DNA of 64,000 nucleotides, taken from assembly GCA_032622095.1 (NCBI GenBank), contig CP136061.1, forward strand, positions 90,016,983 through 90,080,982. Direction: 5' to 3'. Position numbers and translations under genes: made by a program. The notes under the pieces were generated by a model. It saw only the letters and a program-made list of their open reading frames with translations. It was not told the DNA's origin and searched no databases. This document shows, one piece after another, positions 1-10,759 of this stretch (the first letter of the stretch is position 1; each line of letters opens with the position of its first letter). The DNA is from Siphonodentalium dalli. Taxonomy: Eukaryota; Mollusca; Scaphopoda; Gadilida; Siphonodentaliidae.

Positions 1-490
1 TCTGCTTCAGCAGGTGGGTTTCATGGACATAGTCGGATTATCTGCCTCGTGGCCTCCTCCTCTTCAAGAATTCTAATTATAACCATTAGTTTCAGTGTCC
101 AAGATATATTTGACGGAGATATAATATTTTTTTACCCAAAATATGTATCTCCTATAATAAATATCTTGGACACTGAACACAGCAAGGACCCTCCCAGTTG
201 GGATCAACATTCCCGCCCCGCGCACTCGGTCAAACGCATCAAACACACAGGAGGAAGAAATTAAAATGAATGAGGTCTTACCTTTCAATCGCGAAAGGAC
301 TCGCACGATTGGTCCAAAGATATAATCGCCATTAATTGGCATTTGACAAGTGCGCGTACTCGAGGTATTGCGTACCGATTTTAAAAACGACTTCTTCTAG
401 AATCTTGCAAGCAAGAAATATATAACCATTAGTTTCAGTGTCCAAGATATTTATTATAGGAGATACATATTTTGGGTAAAAAAATATTAT
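1..490 (+). repeat. Arm of a TIR element, shared with 59.0-59.5 and 63.7-63.96 kb
   Basis: The stretch from about 40 to 490 matches, in reverse complement, 59040-59480, and its right half matches 63730-63930 directly. It contains repeated and inverted copies of a 'CAGTGTCCAAGATAT' motif near 97, 161 and 435, so the module is itself a partial palindrome. Short reading frames here on both strands are repeat artefacts. The element name is unknown; whether the 1-490 copy is a solo arm or the end of an element lying to the left cannot be seen. Confidence 0.75.
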
Positions 491-657
491 ATATTTACAA
501 TTGAGTGTAGTTCAGACGATGTTTTCTATGGAGTGGCACGGTCGTTTTGTTCAGATTTTCGGTGATGTCAGTAGAATGCTACATTCCTCCAGTTGGCATA
601 GATCCTGGATACTAACTGATAAGTTTCATGCACCCTAAGAAGTACATAATATGTCTT
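490..657 (+). repeat. Dispersed ~165-bp repeat, copy 1 of 4
   Basis: The segment with 'GTAGTTCAGACGATG' and 'TCTATGGAGTGG', ending near 'CATAATATGTCTT', recurs at about 38705-38880, 43170-43346 and 60571-60731 in the same orientation. No coding potential is visible. Its recurrence inside two other elements (43000-43463 and 59040-63960) suggests it is a mobile or hitch-hiking module. Confidence 0.7.
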
Positions 658-877
658 GAACAACTCTCCGTTTGAACTCAATTGCGCAACTCATGGCTGT
701 GCAGTGTCATATTTGACTCGCATCATAAATTCTAATGTACTCCATTCAAATTTTTTCAACAGGCGATGCTGGTGAATCGAAAACTAAAGTTAGCAGCTGT
801 CGACCAATCAGAATGTGTGCTTTAGCGACAAACATCCGAGCTGAATTATAATCATCTTTAACCTTATCTGTTTTCAG

Positions 878-938
878 ATATGGTTTTCTATCTGAGAGCG
901 TTGAGCCAGTAGAACACAAACCACAGGAGCCAAAATGG
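878..938 (+). CDS. Unidentified gene, penultimate exon
   Basis: Acceptor TCTGTTTTCAG ends at 877 and donor GTGAGT starts at 939. Only one frame is open: one base completing a codon, then 20 codons beginning [10 protein letters not shown] and ending PQEPKW. The exon ends on a complete codon, matching the phase of the next exon. Confidence 0.55.
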
Positions 939-2966
939 GTGAGTGAATTTTATTATACTGTAAAATAATTTTAATTAATTATAAATTTGCACAGAAGTTG
1001 CAGAATGACACAAGTGTGAATGGGTTTGTCGATATGGCACGAGAGCCATTGCGGAAGGAATGACAAACACATTCACATACGTGTCGTTCTATTGCACACC
1101 ATCCGTCCTAAAATCTGTTAATTGAAAACAAAAAGACTTTCAAGATTTATTCAGAGACAGACATGGCTTGTTTAAAGTTTTATATCATAGTCCTGCATCC
1201 ATGGTCGAGGCGAGCATCATTTACGTCGATATCATCCGATTCCACACACATTTGTGGAATCACTTGAAGAAGATGACATGGCCCAGGCCAAGACAACTGA
1301 TTTGTTTATCTTTCAGGAAGAGGCATGTAATAAAAAAAATCCACACCAAATGAAGCAGGGAATTTTGCTCTCTCATTTTATAGAATTACCAGCAGTTTTT
1401 GGTTCACCACCTTACTCAGGCCTCAAAATATGGTGCCGGACATTTGCAGAATGAGGTCCCCAGAGAGTGAATTTTGTGATTCTAACCCGCACAGTGGGCT
1501 AGCATCACTAAATTCACCGATCAATTGCTGTAAGATTTCTTTCTAAGGTCTCTTTCAGATGTCATTTTCTTAGCCATTGCCCACCCAAGTCTGAGTTTAG
1601 TGTGCCTGTCATTTGCAGAATGAGGTCCCCAGAGGGTGAATTTAGTGACGCTATCCCGCATAGCGGGCTAGCATCACTAAATGACTAAATTCACCCTCTG
1701 GGGACCTCATTCTGCTTAGGCCTCATCTTCTTTGGAAAGTTTCTTTGTTATCAAATTTCAAAAGAAACTTCTTCGCATAGATTATATTGCATAATCGAGG
1801 TTCCCAATGGGTTACACCACAATATTCACCATTTGGAAACTTCAATCTGATCCTAGGTTTCCCATAGCAGATAAGCCAATGCAGAGTGAGGTCCCTAGAG
1901 TGTGAATTTGGTGATGCTAGCCTGCTATGTATGATAGTATCATCACCAAATTCACCCTCTGGGGACCTCATTCTGCAAATGACAGGCACACTAAGCTCAG
2001 GCATAGCTGTGGCTAAGTTTTGAGTTAAGCAATGTTGACTGCTGAGTAATGCGCTGATCAAATCTTGCACCAAGTCATGACCCTTGAGCAAGGTCACTTG
2101 TACTGCGCTTTGTTTCGTTGCACCTAGACATGAATTAGAGACCTGGCTTGTTGGATAAGTGTAAGATGTCAAACCATCTGTAAAATGGCAGCAGACATGA
2201 GACTAGATCATGCCATGAATATCTACTCTGGCTAACGCCCGAAAAGATCGTATTCCACCAGTACAAAACCTGGGAACTTTTTGAAGTTTTGACAGGGAAC
2301 CTTATAAAGTCGAAAAATAACAAGGATAACACATTTCTTAGTTATTATGTGTTCCTTAATAATGTACTTCACTGTAGGTAAAGGTCCCAACTCGAAATTG
2401 CATGCTTTTCTGTGACTTTTGTGAGCTGATATCGCAATAAACATTGAATTAATTACCCAGGAGAACATCCATAATTGTAAGCAATGCAAAATCGCTCACA
2501 AAGTCACTTAAATCATGAAATTTCGAGTTGGGACCTTCACCAACAGTTAAGTACATAATTAAGGAACAGATAACAACTAAGAAATATATTCACTGATTTA
2601 TTTTTTCCGAATTTATAAGGTTACCTGTCAAAACTTCAAAAATGTCCCAGGTTTTGTACTGGTGGAATATGATCCAGAGTAGAGATTCCTGGCATGATCT
2701 AGCATGAGACAAGGCGTGGTTCAAGGAAGATAAGCACTATATAAGTGCCATTATTACTATTATTCAGGCTGTGTCAATATCCAACCGAATGAAAATTATC
2801 CTTGTTCTCACTTCAGGAAGCCATGAAGAAGGTCAGATATCTGAACGGAGCAGTAGTCAACACGAAAGGTGAAAGATACACAGAACTCAAAGACAAGAAA
2901 AAAGAAGAGGAAATGAAAGATACGTACATCAACCTAAAACCAGCCAAGAAATATAGGTTCCACTAG
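878..2966 (+). CDS. Unidentified gene, last two exons (5' part lies left of the window)
   Basis: Two exons, 878-938 and 2817-2966, join in phase and end at TAG. Together they encode about 69 residues after an incomplete first codon. The C-terminus is strongly basic, with a Lys/Glu-rich middle and a final [10 protein letters not shown] do not recognise the family; there is no membrane segment or signal peptide in the visible part. A candidate polyadenylation signal AATAAA lies at 3113-3118, about 150 bases after the stop. The intron holds miniature transposons (1436-2010) and a foldback (2203-2702). The call rests on good splice sites at each junction, an open frame and codon-like composition. 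An upstream start must lie outside the window or in an exon I missed. Confidence 0.6.
939..1435. other. Intronic stretch, no feature recognised
   Basis: First part of the intron of the unidentified gene. Two short reading frames around 1168-1454 have no recognisable homology and no supporting splice structure. I see no repeat that recurs in the window. Confidence 0.4.
1436..2010. mobile_element. hAT-type MITE cluster (family D), two or three palindromic units
   Basis: Contains several arms of 'GCAGAATGAGGTCCCCAGAG' and the inverse 'CTCTGGGGACCTCATTCTGC', with GTGATGCTA/TAGCATCAC loops. The same family recurs at 10760, 40084, 47610, 50276, 51815, 53360 and 56345-57082. Here the terminal CAAGCCTTGAAATAG sequences are missing, so ends are approximate. 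The copy lies in an intron. Confidence 0.75.
2203..2702. mobile_element. Large foldback element, ~500 bp
   Basis: 'CTAGATCATGCCATGAAT' at 2203 is answered by a near-inverse ending 'GGCATGATCTAG' at 2702. The arms run roughly 2203-2425 and 2495-2702 and are diverged but clearly inverted copies, including 'CCAGTACAAAACCTGGG' against 'CCCAGGTTTTGTACTGG'. No open reading frame beyond chance. Probably a non-autonomous DNA transposon; no target duplication recognised. Confidence 0.75.
2817..2966 (+). CDS. Unidentified gene, terminal coding exon
   Basis: Acceptor CTCACTTCAG ends at 2816. Fifty codons follow in phase 0, starting [11 protein letters not shown] and ending with TAG at 2964-2966. The final third, stop codon included, is duplicated about 74 bases downstream (see next entry). 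Confidence 0.6.
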   Translation, partial: EAMKKVRYLNGAVVNTKGERYTELKDKKKEEEMKDTYINLKPAKKYRFH

Positions 2967-2972
2967 TCAATT

Positions 2973-3060
2973 CTCCATCGCAGATGAAATGAGAAATACG
3001 TATCTACCTAAAACCAGCCAAGAAATATAGGTTCCACTAGTCCAATTCTTCATCGCAGAT
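2973..3060 (+). pseudogene. Tandem partial copy of the terminal exon, with its stop codon
   Basis: After the stop at 2966, the sequence for ...[10 protein letters not shown]-stop recurs with its TAG at 3038-3040, and the flank 'TTCTCCATCGCAGAT' recurs as 'TTCTTCATCGCAGAT'. The offset is 74-75 bases. The copy contains an early in-frame change relative to the exon (ATGAAAGAT to ATGAGAAAT), so it is not simply usable as coding. It would lie in the 3' UTR. Confidence 0.7.
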
Positions 3061-3112
3061 AGTGTGTGGTGAAAATCTTATCTGTTAATTGCTAACATCG
3101 CCTCAGTTTTTA

Positions 3113-3118
3113 AATAAA
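3113..3118 (+). promoter_or_regulatory. Candidate polyadenylation signal AATAAA
   Basis: Canonical hexamer about 150 bases after the TAG of the terminal exon. Inference from position only. Confidence 0.35.
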
Positions 3119-3173
3119 TTTTAAGTTGCTCTAAAAATCTTCAACTTGACAGGCAACAGTCTAATTATAACTA

Positions 3174-3286
3174 GAGTAATGCCCTAAATAATTGACTCAT
3201 TAACCACAGCAGAATTATGGGTAACTTTTCAGGATTTAGTCGGAAATATGGCTTGTTGCCATTCATCAGAAAGCTCTCAGTGAGTG
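3174..3286. mobile_element. Family C MITE, one arm
   Basis: 'AGTAATGCCCTAAATAATTG' followed by 'CAGCAGAATTATGGGTAAC' matches one arm of the palindromic family at 7079, 15371 and 35221. The second arm is missing. Confidence 0.7.
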
Positions 3287-3419
3287 TCTTGTTGCACGTT
3301 TAAGAGATCCTGGGTGTATTTTTGCACATTACTATGCGACAATGACCAATTCAGCTATAGTCATCACTGCATGACCGTCGTCCATCCATCCATCAACAAT
3401 TCTTTAAACATCTTCTCCA

Positions 3420-4690
3420 AAACCAGGAGCCGAATGGGGTCCTATTTGGTGTGGATGTTCCCTAGGTGATAGGGATTCAGATCTGTTCAAATGAGGTCAC
3501 CTGGTCAAATAGTGGCGGTGTTAGAGACATAACTTATTCCCTTTATTGTAATTCTTTAAAATGTCTTCTTCTCAAGAACCATTAGGGTTACGAAGCTTAT
3601 ATTTGGTATCGAGGGTCATTGGGTGACTGGGATTCATATTTATCCACCGCTCACTACCTCTATTGCCTACATAAAGCCTGCCTAATAAACGTTATGTTTG
3701 TTATGTCAATGTAGCTTTATTAGGTCAACGTAGCTTTATTAGGTTAGTACTACTTCCATGACATCATTGCATATGCAAATTGCGCAGGTAACTAGGGACG
3801 TCAACCGACTTAAATGACCTCATTGTGATTTTGGGACGTTTTTATTGTCCATAATTCGCCATAATTGATACAAAATTCGTTAACGGATATGTGTTTTCGC
3901 TCTAAATCATCTATAAACCATTAGTACAAGGCCAGCTTAGAATAGCTATAAAAAAAACCAACAAACTATTTAACTAATTAATGCTAATTAGTTTGCTTGA
4001 CCTAATAAATGTAAGGGCGTCATCGAGGAAACGAATGTAAAACTGATGAAAATGACAGATTTACTTCACCAAAGGCAAGTTTTGTGCAATGGATAAATAA
4101 AATATGTAGCTGATGTCGCTTAAACGGTTTGTGTCCACTCGGGGTATTTGGCATCTATTGGACTCGGCAGAGCCTTGCCCAATAGATGCTCAAATCCCCC
4201 TCACGGACATAAACAGTTTAAGCAACGACACTAGCTACATACTCTATATTTATTTAAATGAGGTCACCTGGTCAAATAAGGGCGGAGCCAGGGACATAAA
4301 TATTTCCCTCTATAGTAATACCTAAATTGTCTTCTGCTCAAGAACCATTTAGCTTATATTTGGTATGGAGGGTCATTGGGTGACTGGGATTCATATTTGT
4401 TCAAATGGTTCACAGGCTAAAATAGTGGCGGAGTGAGGGATATATCTCTTTCCCTGTGTAGTAATTCTTAAATCATCTTCTTCTCAAGAACCATCAGGGC
4501 TATTTAGCTTATATTTGGTAAATTAGTATCGAGTGTTCTTCGGTGACTGGGATTCAGACTTGTTTAAATGGGGTCATCGAGTCAAATAGGGCGGAGCCAT
4601 TGACATAACTCTTTCCCGCCATTGTAATTCATAACACGTCTTCTTATGAATTATGGGGGCCCAAATTAGCTTATATTTAGTATGGAGGGT
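3420..4690 (-). repeat. Degenerate ~150-bp repeat units
   Basis: Units containing 'AAATGAGGTCACCTGGTCAAAT', a purine-rich stretch and 'TTATATTTGGTATGGAGGGTC' recur near 3480, 4260, 4400 and 4570. They are inverse copies of the units at 55860-56330 and 57660-58300. The block is interrupted by unrelated DNA at 3660-4100 and an inverted repeat at 4104-4245. Copies have drifted and no gene is seen. Confidence 0.65.
4104..4245. mobile_element. Short inverted-repeat element
   Basis: 'ATGTAGCTGATGTCGCTTAAAC' near 4104 is answered by 'GTTTAAGCAACGACACTAGCTACAT' near 4216-4240, and 'GCATCTATTGG' by 'CCAATAGATGC' inside. A diverged relative occurs at 12286-12700. The small reading frame across it is an artefact. 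Confidence 0.65.
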
Positions 4691-5002
4691 CCTTGATTGA
4701 TTTAAATGGGGTCGGCCGGTAAAAAAGGGGCGAGTTGGACACTCCAGATCGTGACAACTACTGACTGTTGTAGTCTTCATTTCTTCATTTCATGTCATAG
4801 TCTTCTGAATGGATATGGCATGGTAATATATTTGAAGAATTTAAGAATATCATACACCTGGGGCCAAAGAAAATTAATTGTCTGTTTGGGTTAAAATTCA
4901 GAAAAATTAGTATTGGAAGTAAAGGCCTAAAAAAATAAAATTATTTGACATATTATTGTTTTTTAATTACACTTCTATGCGATATTTCCATTGAAAATGG
5001 CA

Positions 5003-5113
5003 TTAACCCTTTACCCAACAGAACGGCCCTGTGCCAATGCATTCTCTTATATATGCGAGTCGACCATAGGTCGCCTCGCATATATAAGAGAATGCATTGG
5101 CTTAACACATTAA
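5003..5113. mobile_element. Family A MITE, truncated left end
   Basis: Starts TTAACCCTTTACCCAACAGA and carries the first palindromic core (AATGCATTCTCTTATATATG and inverse). It stops after 'GGCTTAACACATTA', where a different repeat begins. Full copies are at 5516 and 39133. Confidence 0.8.
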
Positions 5114-5515
5114 AAATTACAGTATATTATGCAAATTCATAGCACTTCTACAAAAGAAACAAATCGTAACGTCATTGCACTTTGCTAGATGCTTTTCATA
5201 TGAATAGACTCATAATAAAACACCAATGACTGCTAATTTCGTGTAATAAATCTACACAAATGGTTATATTACCATGCCACAACATACAAGTAAACATCAC
5301 AAAAGAACCAAGTTCAAACTTAGGCAGCTTTAGCAGGCAATTTGTAGTAACCTGTAAATACTTGTTAAACATGGCCTGGAACCTACGTCACAAATCAAAT
5401 CTCTAACCCAAAGCTGTTTTGATTTTAAATTTGTTCAAAACATATATAAGCGTTTGTTTGACGGGATAAACTAGTGCATGACCTGTGGAAATTCACAACG
5501 CACATTAAAAAATCA
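5112..5515 (+). repeat. ~400-bp dispersed repeat, copy 1
   Basis: 'CAGTATATTATGCAAATTCA' through 'GAAATTCACAACGCACATTA' matches 35810-36205 in the same orientation with scattered differences. In this copy family A elements abut both sides. No open frame. Confidence 0.8.
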
Positions 5516-5912
5516 TTAACCCTTTACCCAACAGAAGGGCCCTGTGCCAATGCATTCTCTTATATATGCGAGTCGACCATAGGTCGCCTCGCATATATAA
5601 GAGAATGCATTGGCTTAACACATTAAAATTATAAAATTGTTAAAGAATGTAAGAAAAAATGGTAAAAAGTGTTAAAAAAGATTTTTTTTAGGCCAATGCA
5701 TTCTCTTATATATGCGAGGCGACCTATGGTCGACTCGCATATATAAGAGAATGCATTGGCACTGGGCTAACTGTAACTATCACAATGTGGTCAAGGAGCC
5801 GGTTCCAATGATATCCATATTTGTATGGTTCTATTGAGACAGACCGAAGATAATTTAGGCTGTTGAAGCTTTATTTGGCCGGTTTTGGCCGGTTTGTTGG
5901 GTAAAGGGTTAA
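5516..5912. mobile_element. Family A MITE, complete (TTAA ends)
   Basis: Ends are TTAACCCTTTACCCAACA and its inverse TGTTGGGTAAAGGGTTAA. Inside are two copies of the ~65-bp palindromic core separated by an A/T-rich spacer. TTAA at both ends fits a TTAA-specific transposase such as piggyBac or Kolobok. The nested copy at 42760 confirms TTAA as the target. Confidence 0.85.
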
Positions 5913-6094
5913 TTAAAAATGGCAATGTCACAAGTGAATTATGTCATTTCTTGTGATGTCATTGGGGTTACGTCACTTACTGATCGAGACCGAATTTTCA
6001 ATGGTTGATCTTTCTGCATATCGAGACTTTCATGCATTAATTCTGGATGTTTGGTGAACCAAATTGACACAGAAGTATAACAAATAGAGTAGTC

Positions 6095-6228
6095 AATTAG
6101 TTCCAAGAATTATGTTAAATAATTCACTCTCAAGGCGAGAGATGTTAAGGTAACGTGCACTCGTTTGTTAATGACATCTCTCGCCTCTCGTGAATTATTT
6201 AACATAATTCTCTAAACCAATTGATTAC
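6095..6228. mobile_element. Palindromic element
   Basis: 'AGAATTATGTTAAATAATTCAC' is answered by 'GTGAATTATTTAACATAATTCT', and 'GGCGAGAGATGT' by 'ACATCTCTCGCC', around a short loop at 6150-6165. Confidence 0.7.
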
Positions 6229-6390
6229 TCTCTATTTAATTTGACATATTCTTACAGCTTTTCATAGCTTACTGCCAGATTGAGATAAGATTAGTTTTAA
6301 TTATTGTTACATAAACGGTGATAAACACAATGCTTTGACAGAAAACATCCCATTCTGAGACATCTAAAAATAAAATAAGTATATTTTTTT

Positions 6391-6535
6391 TACCCCTTTC
6401 AGTGCCAAGTCTGATTTTTGTATCAACCCATATTTCCTTCATCATTTTTCAAATTTATTAATTATAATAATGTGATACATTGATGGAAAGAGCTCTAAGA
6501 GCTACAAAAATCGGACTTGGCACTGAAAGGGTTAA
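6391..6535. mobile_element. MITE with ACCCTTTCAGTGCCAAGTC ends, copy 1
   Basis: The left end CCCCTTTCAGTGCCAAGTC and right end GACTTGGCACTGAAAGGGTTAA are inverted. A second copy at 44184-44330 has TTAA at both ends. About 145 bp, non-coding. Confidence 0.8.
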
Positions 6536-7078
6536 TAAAAAAAGGAAAAGAAACATTTCTTGAAAACCACAGAAAGAAAACTTTAAAATAGGGTGGGCAG
6601 GGAAATCAGAACCACAAGTATTTTTTTTCTTTGGCCTAGGAGACAGTAAAATTTAAAAAAACTCAGGAATTTTTTTTTTACTGAGAAATCAATGAGGCAC
6701 ATTTCAAAAGTGGTGCTACCTTACTTTAATTTAAATTCACGCAGTATTATTTTTGGCACGCCCATTAGAACGGAAAGTTTAAATAACAATCTGACAAAAT
6801 TTAACTTTGTAAACTAAACAGTGGTATTAATTGGAGGTTGTAAAGTTGAGCTAAAAATTAAAAAAATAATACTGCATGAATATTTGAGAAAAAACAAAAT
6901 AGTTGTTTATAGTCATAGAAATATATAAATTTATTTGTTGAACAAATATAGCAGTTTCAAAACAAAAATTGATTTTTCTGTTAGTTTTGTAATCTTGTTT
7001 ATTTATTGTATAAATGTAAATAGTACATTCCCTGAAATTACATGAAGAAATCAAGAAAGGCATTTGCCACAATCATTG

Positions 7079-7241
7079 TACAGTAATGCCCTAACCACGG
7101 CAGAATTATGGGTAATTTTTCAGGATAGTCGGAAATATGGCTCTCTCAGTGAGAGCTTTCCGATAAATGGCGACTAAATCCTGAAAAATTACCCATAATT
7201 CTGCTGTGGTTAAGGAGTTGATTATTTAGGGCATTACTGTA
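7079..7241. mobile_element. Family C MITE, internally shortened
   Basis: Starts 'TACAGTAATGCCCT' and ends 'AGGGCATTACTGTA'; arms carry 'CAGCAGAATTATGGGTAA' type sequence and meet at 'GCTCTCTCAGTGAGAGCTTT'. The left arm lacks a segment present in the other copies. Confidence 0.8.
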
Positions 7242-7390
7242 TATGATTCACATTAAGAATCATGTTTTCATTTTCATTGCATTAATTCTATCAATACATC
7301 ATGTCATTGGGTTATGAGATATCAAAGCATCATTCATTCTATAAATACCAGCAGTAAATGTTTCTAATATTCCATTGTCAACATGTATAT

Positions 7391-7850
7391 GTGACCCGCC
7401 ATATCAAATCCAGTCGTAAGTCGGGATTTTTTTTACCCTGTGCCAATGCATTCTCTTATATATGCGAGTCGACCATAGGTCGCCTCGCATATATAAGAGA
7501 ATGCATTGGCCTAACAATTTTTTATCATTTTTTAAAAATAAATGTTTCTTAAATTTTTTAGGACATAAAATCCATTACCCTGCAGGGAGCCCCACACATA
7601 TATAGAAGCATATAGAGGAGTGTAGTCTGCTCATGTTTGTGTGGGGCTCTGTATGGGTGAAATTATAAAATTGTTAAACAATACAAGAAAAAATTATTAA
7701 AATTGTAAAAAATTGTTAGGCCAATGGCCGGCCCAATGCATTCTCTTATATATGCGAGGCGACCTATGGTCGACTCGCATATTTAAGAGAATGCATTGGC
7801 ACAGGGTAAAAAAATCCCACCTTACGACTGGATTTGATATGGCGGGTCAC
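7391..7850. mobile_element. MITE with GTGACCCGCCATATC ends
   Basis: A ~50-base perfect or near-perfect inverted end (GTGACCCGCCATATCAAATC... / ...GATTTGATATGGCGGGTCAC) encloses two palindromic cores of the type found in families A and B plus a small inverted hairpin at 7585-7655. These termini are unlike families A and B although the cores are the same. Confidence 0.8.
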
Positions 7851-7885
7851 ATATAACCTAGAGTATGTATGAATTATGATCTTTA

Positions 7886-8741
7886 ACATTTCCATGACTG
7901 GAGCTTCCTGAATTTGTGCCAATGCATTCTCTTGTATATGTGAGTCTCCCATTGGGAGCCTCACATATATTAGAGAATACATTGGCCTAACTATATTTAC
8001 CTTGACATTGTAAGCCAGTGCATTCTTTTATATCAGGGTTTCCGCTAGGGTAAAAATATTGGGTCCGTTGGATATGACAGACCAGCCATAGGTGATTTTT
8101 TTAATTTAATTTCCAGAAACCCTCATTTCCTTGCACCTGGGAAGATCTAGATAAGTTTTCTGATTAAAAATTTCAATAGAATTTGAGACCAGGAACGAAA
8201 TAATAGATGCATGTAATCAAGTACCGATATTTATTATCTGAAAATTTATAAACAGCAGCAAAAATTCTGATTGCAAATATCAGGCAGCAAATGTAGAGTT
8301 ATCGCTTGTATAACGTATATGATGCGGGAATGAATGCCCTGTTTACAATGTGCCAGTAATTTTTTCACAGAATGTATGGTCGGAAAAAAACTATTTTATG
8401 ATAATGAAAGTCAAAGCTGTATTCGTCTATACATGTATATCCCCTGAATAGATTGGAAATTTCCCATTCCATTAAATGAGATGAGAGGCGTTTGGTATAG
8501 GCTGGTGTCGAGGATCAATTCGGGAGATTAAACGTGTCTGTTGGCTTGCTAATTTACCAGTACTAGGAAAAACTGATTCAAATTATTATTTTTTTTTTCA
8601 TCAATAGTGGGTCCGTTTATAGAGCCTGTATAGCAGAAACCCTGCCCCAATGGGAGACTCGCATATATAAGAGAATGCACTGGAAGTTTGGAACATGATC
8701 TTTAATGCGACACCGGCACAGCTCCCATCATGAAAGGGTTA
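7886..8741. mobile_element. Family B MITE interrupted by another element
   Basis: Begins 'CATTTCCATGACTGGAGCTTCC' and ends 'GCTCCCATCATGAAAGGGTTAA', with core palindromes at 7918-7985 and about 8650-8690. The second core is split by the 8034-8644 insertion. Confidence 0.7.
8034..8644. mobile_element. hAT-like non-autonomous element nested in family B
   Basis: Ends CAGGGTTTCCGCT and AGCAGAAACCCTG are inverted; internal subterminal 'GGGTCCGTTGGA' and 'GGGTCCGTTTATA' also recur. The CAGGG end is typical of hAT elements. It sits inside the core of the family B copy. I could not define an 8-base target duplication, so some flank may be lost. No transposase frame. Confidence 0.65.
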
Positions 8742-8744
8742 AGA

Positions 8745-9410
8745 ATATCAGCGATATTGCAAGTAAAAACGAATTTTACATTCAATTTCAGGATATAAAT
8801 ATCGTTTATCCATGTAAACTCTGTTAATATGAACCAAAAATTCATTTTTGTATGTTTCAGAATTTATGTTGTCAACAAATTTTTTTTAGTGATTATTTTT
8901 CGGTTTTGAATGATATGTGATAGCTATTTAGCAATAGAATTGTTATACCAATTAAAGAATATCATGAATAATAATTTTTTTTAAAACATTCCAGAAGTTT
9001 GATTCATTAGAGATATACACAGAACTGGACACGTGTGTTCCTGGCCTTCAGTTTAAGCATGAGTACGATGTTGTAAAGATTGCACGAAAAGGCCCTGAGT
9101 TCGGTCTTGATTGTTATCCTTCCGCGATTGTAAGAGTGACACAAACTATGGACCATTAACACACGTGTGTTTTTTTTATGTTTTCTGAATAATATTTCCA
9201 TGCCATTTCTTGATCTGATCATTTGTGAAGATGCTGGTATTTTAACATCCGGTGTCATTGTCGAGCTAAACATCATTTACATTGTGAGACATCCACGTTA
9301 TTCCATTCCACATGTGTGTGGACTGGCATGAAAAAGATGACTCGGACCGATTCGGAGGAAGAATGATGTGTTTTCCGTAGTAAACTGGCGTGCAATAAAT
9401 AGTGGGACCT
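8745..9410. other. No gene recognised
   Basis: A+T-rich unique-looking DNA. The 89-codon frame on the minus strand at 9007-9276 has no recognisable motif. Nothing else supportable. Confidence 0.4.
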
Positions 9411-9565
9411 ACAGTAATGCCCTAAATAATCGACTCCTTAACCACAGCAGAATTATGGGTAATTTTTCAGGATTTAGTCGGAAATATGGCTTGTTGCCAT
9501 TCATCGGAAAGCTCTCAGTGAGAGCATTCCGATGAATGGCAACAAGTCATATTTCCGAAAATGTA
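9411..9565. mobile_element. Family C MITE, right part lost
   Basis: Begins 'ACAGTAATGCCCTAAATAATCG' and carries the full left arm and the central 'GAAAGCTCTCAGTGAGAGC'. The right arm stops after 'CATATTTCCG'. Confidence 0.75.
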
Positions 9566-9587
9566 ATGCTTATGTAATTATAAGCCA

Positions 9588-9735
9588 TTAATGTCATTTT
9601 TTGATTAATCTATGAGCCTATAGATGTATCAGTAGATGAACAACATACTTAGAACTTCGCAGAATTATACAGTATGTTGTTCGTCTACTGATACATCTTT
9701 TGGGTCATAGATCAATCAAAAAACGGTGTTGGAAA
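9588..9735. mobile_element. Palindromic element
   Basis: 'TTTTTTGATTAATCTATGA' is answered by 'CATAGATCAATCAAAAAA', and 'GATGTATCAGTAGATGAACAAC' by 'GTTGTTCGTCTACTGATACATC', around a loop near 9650-9670. Confidence 0.7.
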
Positions 9736-10759
9736 AGTTATGACATACAATCGGGGGTTTGTTACACCAACAAAGGATCAGGAAGGACGACATGCATTAG
9801 ATGAGCCGACCATCTTTAATGGCAGTATACCGTGCAGTGAAAATACATAGGCCTATATCAAACTAATTCGCTAATGACAAATTATCTTAATTTTCATTCA
9901 TATATACACTCACTGCATTTAAATGCAAAATGACGATGTTATTCCAGGTTATTCCAGGATTATCGATTCCTTCTGCAATAACACAAGTGACGTTTCAAGT
10001 GATATTCCAAAATACTTATCTGTAAACCAACAAGTTGACATTGTGGTCACTTCAAATTCACTTCTGATTGAAAATATTGAGTATAGCTACATGATCGGCA
10101 TATTGAATGATAATATATATATATAAAATAAATCACAAGGCTTGAAGTATGAAATAATTAAATGACAATATACTTCATGTTTTTACAACATGCCACATGC
10201 CGCCTGTAACACTTTGAAGTTGCCCATCCGATTTGACACTATAACATATTCTATACCAGAAAATCATTAGATCCTACCCATTAGTCCATTAATAGGAGGT
10301 TTTAATGATCAGATATCGACGCTCAAAAGAGGATGTTTTAATATCTTTTTGAAATTTGACAGGCTAGCAAAAATTCAATGATCATCTCTGAGAAAGAGCG
10401 TCCATGCTTCCGTTTTCCAAAGCAGTAGATAATAAAGACGATGGATCCTAGTTGGATTTTCATGAGCTTGTGGCATATAACTTACTGGTGGGTGCTAGCA
10501 TTTTTCTGTTGCCTGTTATATGAAATCTTTTTACTTGTTCGGTGACAAAACAGACAATGCATCTTTAAGGCTTGAGCTCTACACATGTGATATTGTGAGT
10601 TCATCTTCATGCTATCTGCCCAACATTTTTATGAATACAACGAACATATGGCTCAGTGGTGAAAATTTATCTATCACCTGCTATCTGTTGGTAGCATTTA
10701 TCACCGAAAACATTCTGCATATACTGTTGTACTTATCCGTGCGATAGGCTAACTATCGG

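Noticed and set aside
5003-7985. Regular palindromes separated by spacers, as a CRISPR array
   Set aside because: Irregular spacing, animal genomic context, and each pair belongs to a MITE with defined ends.
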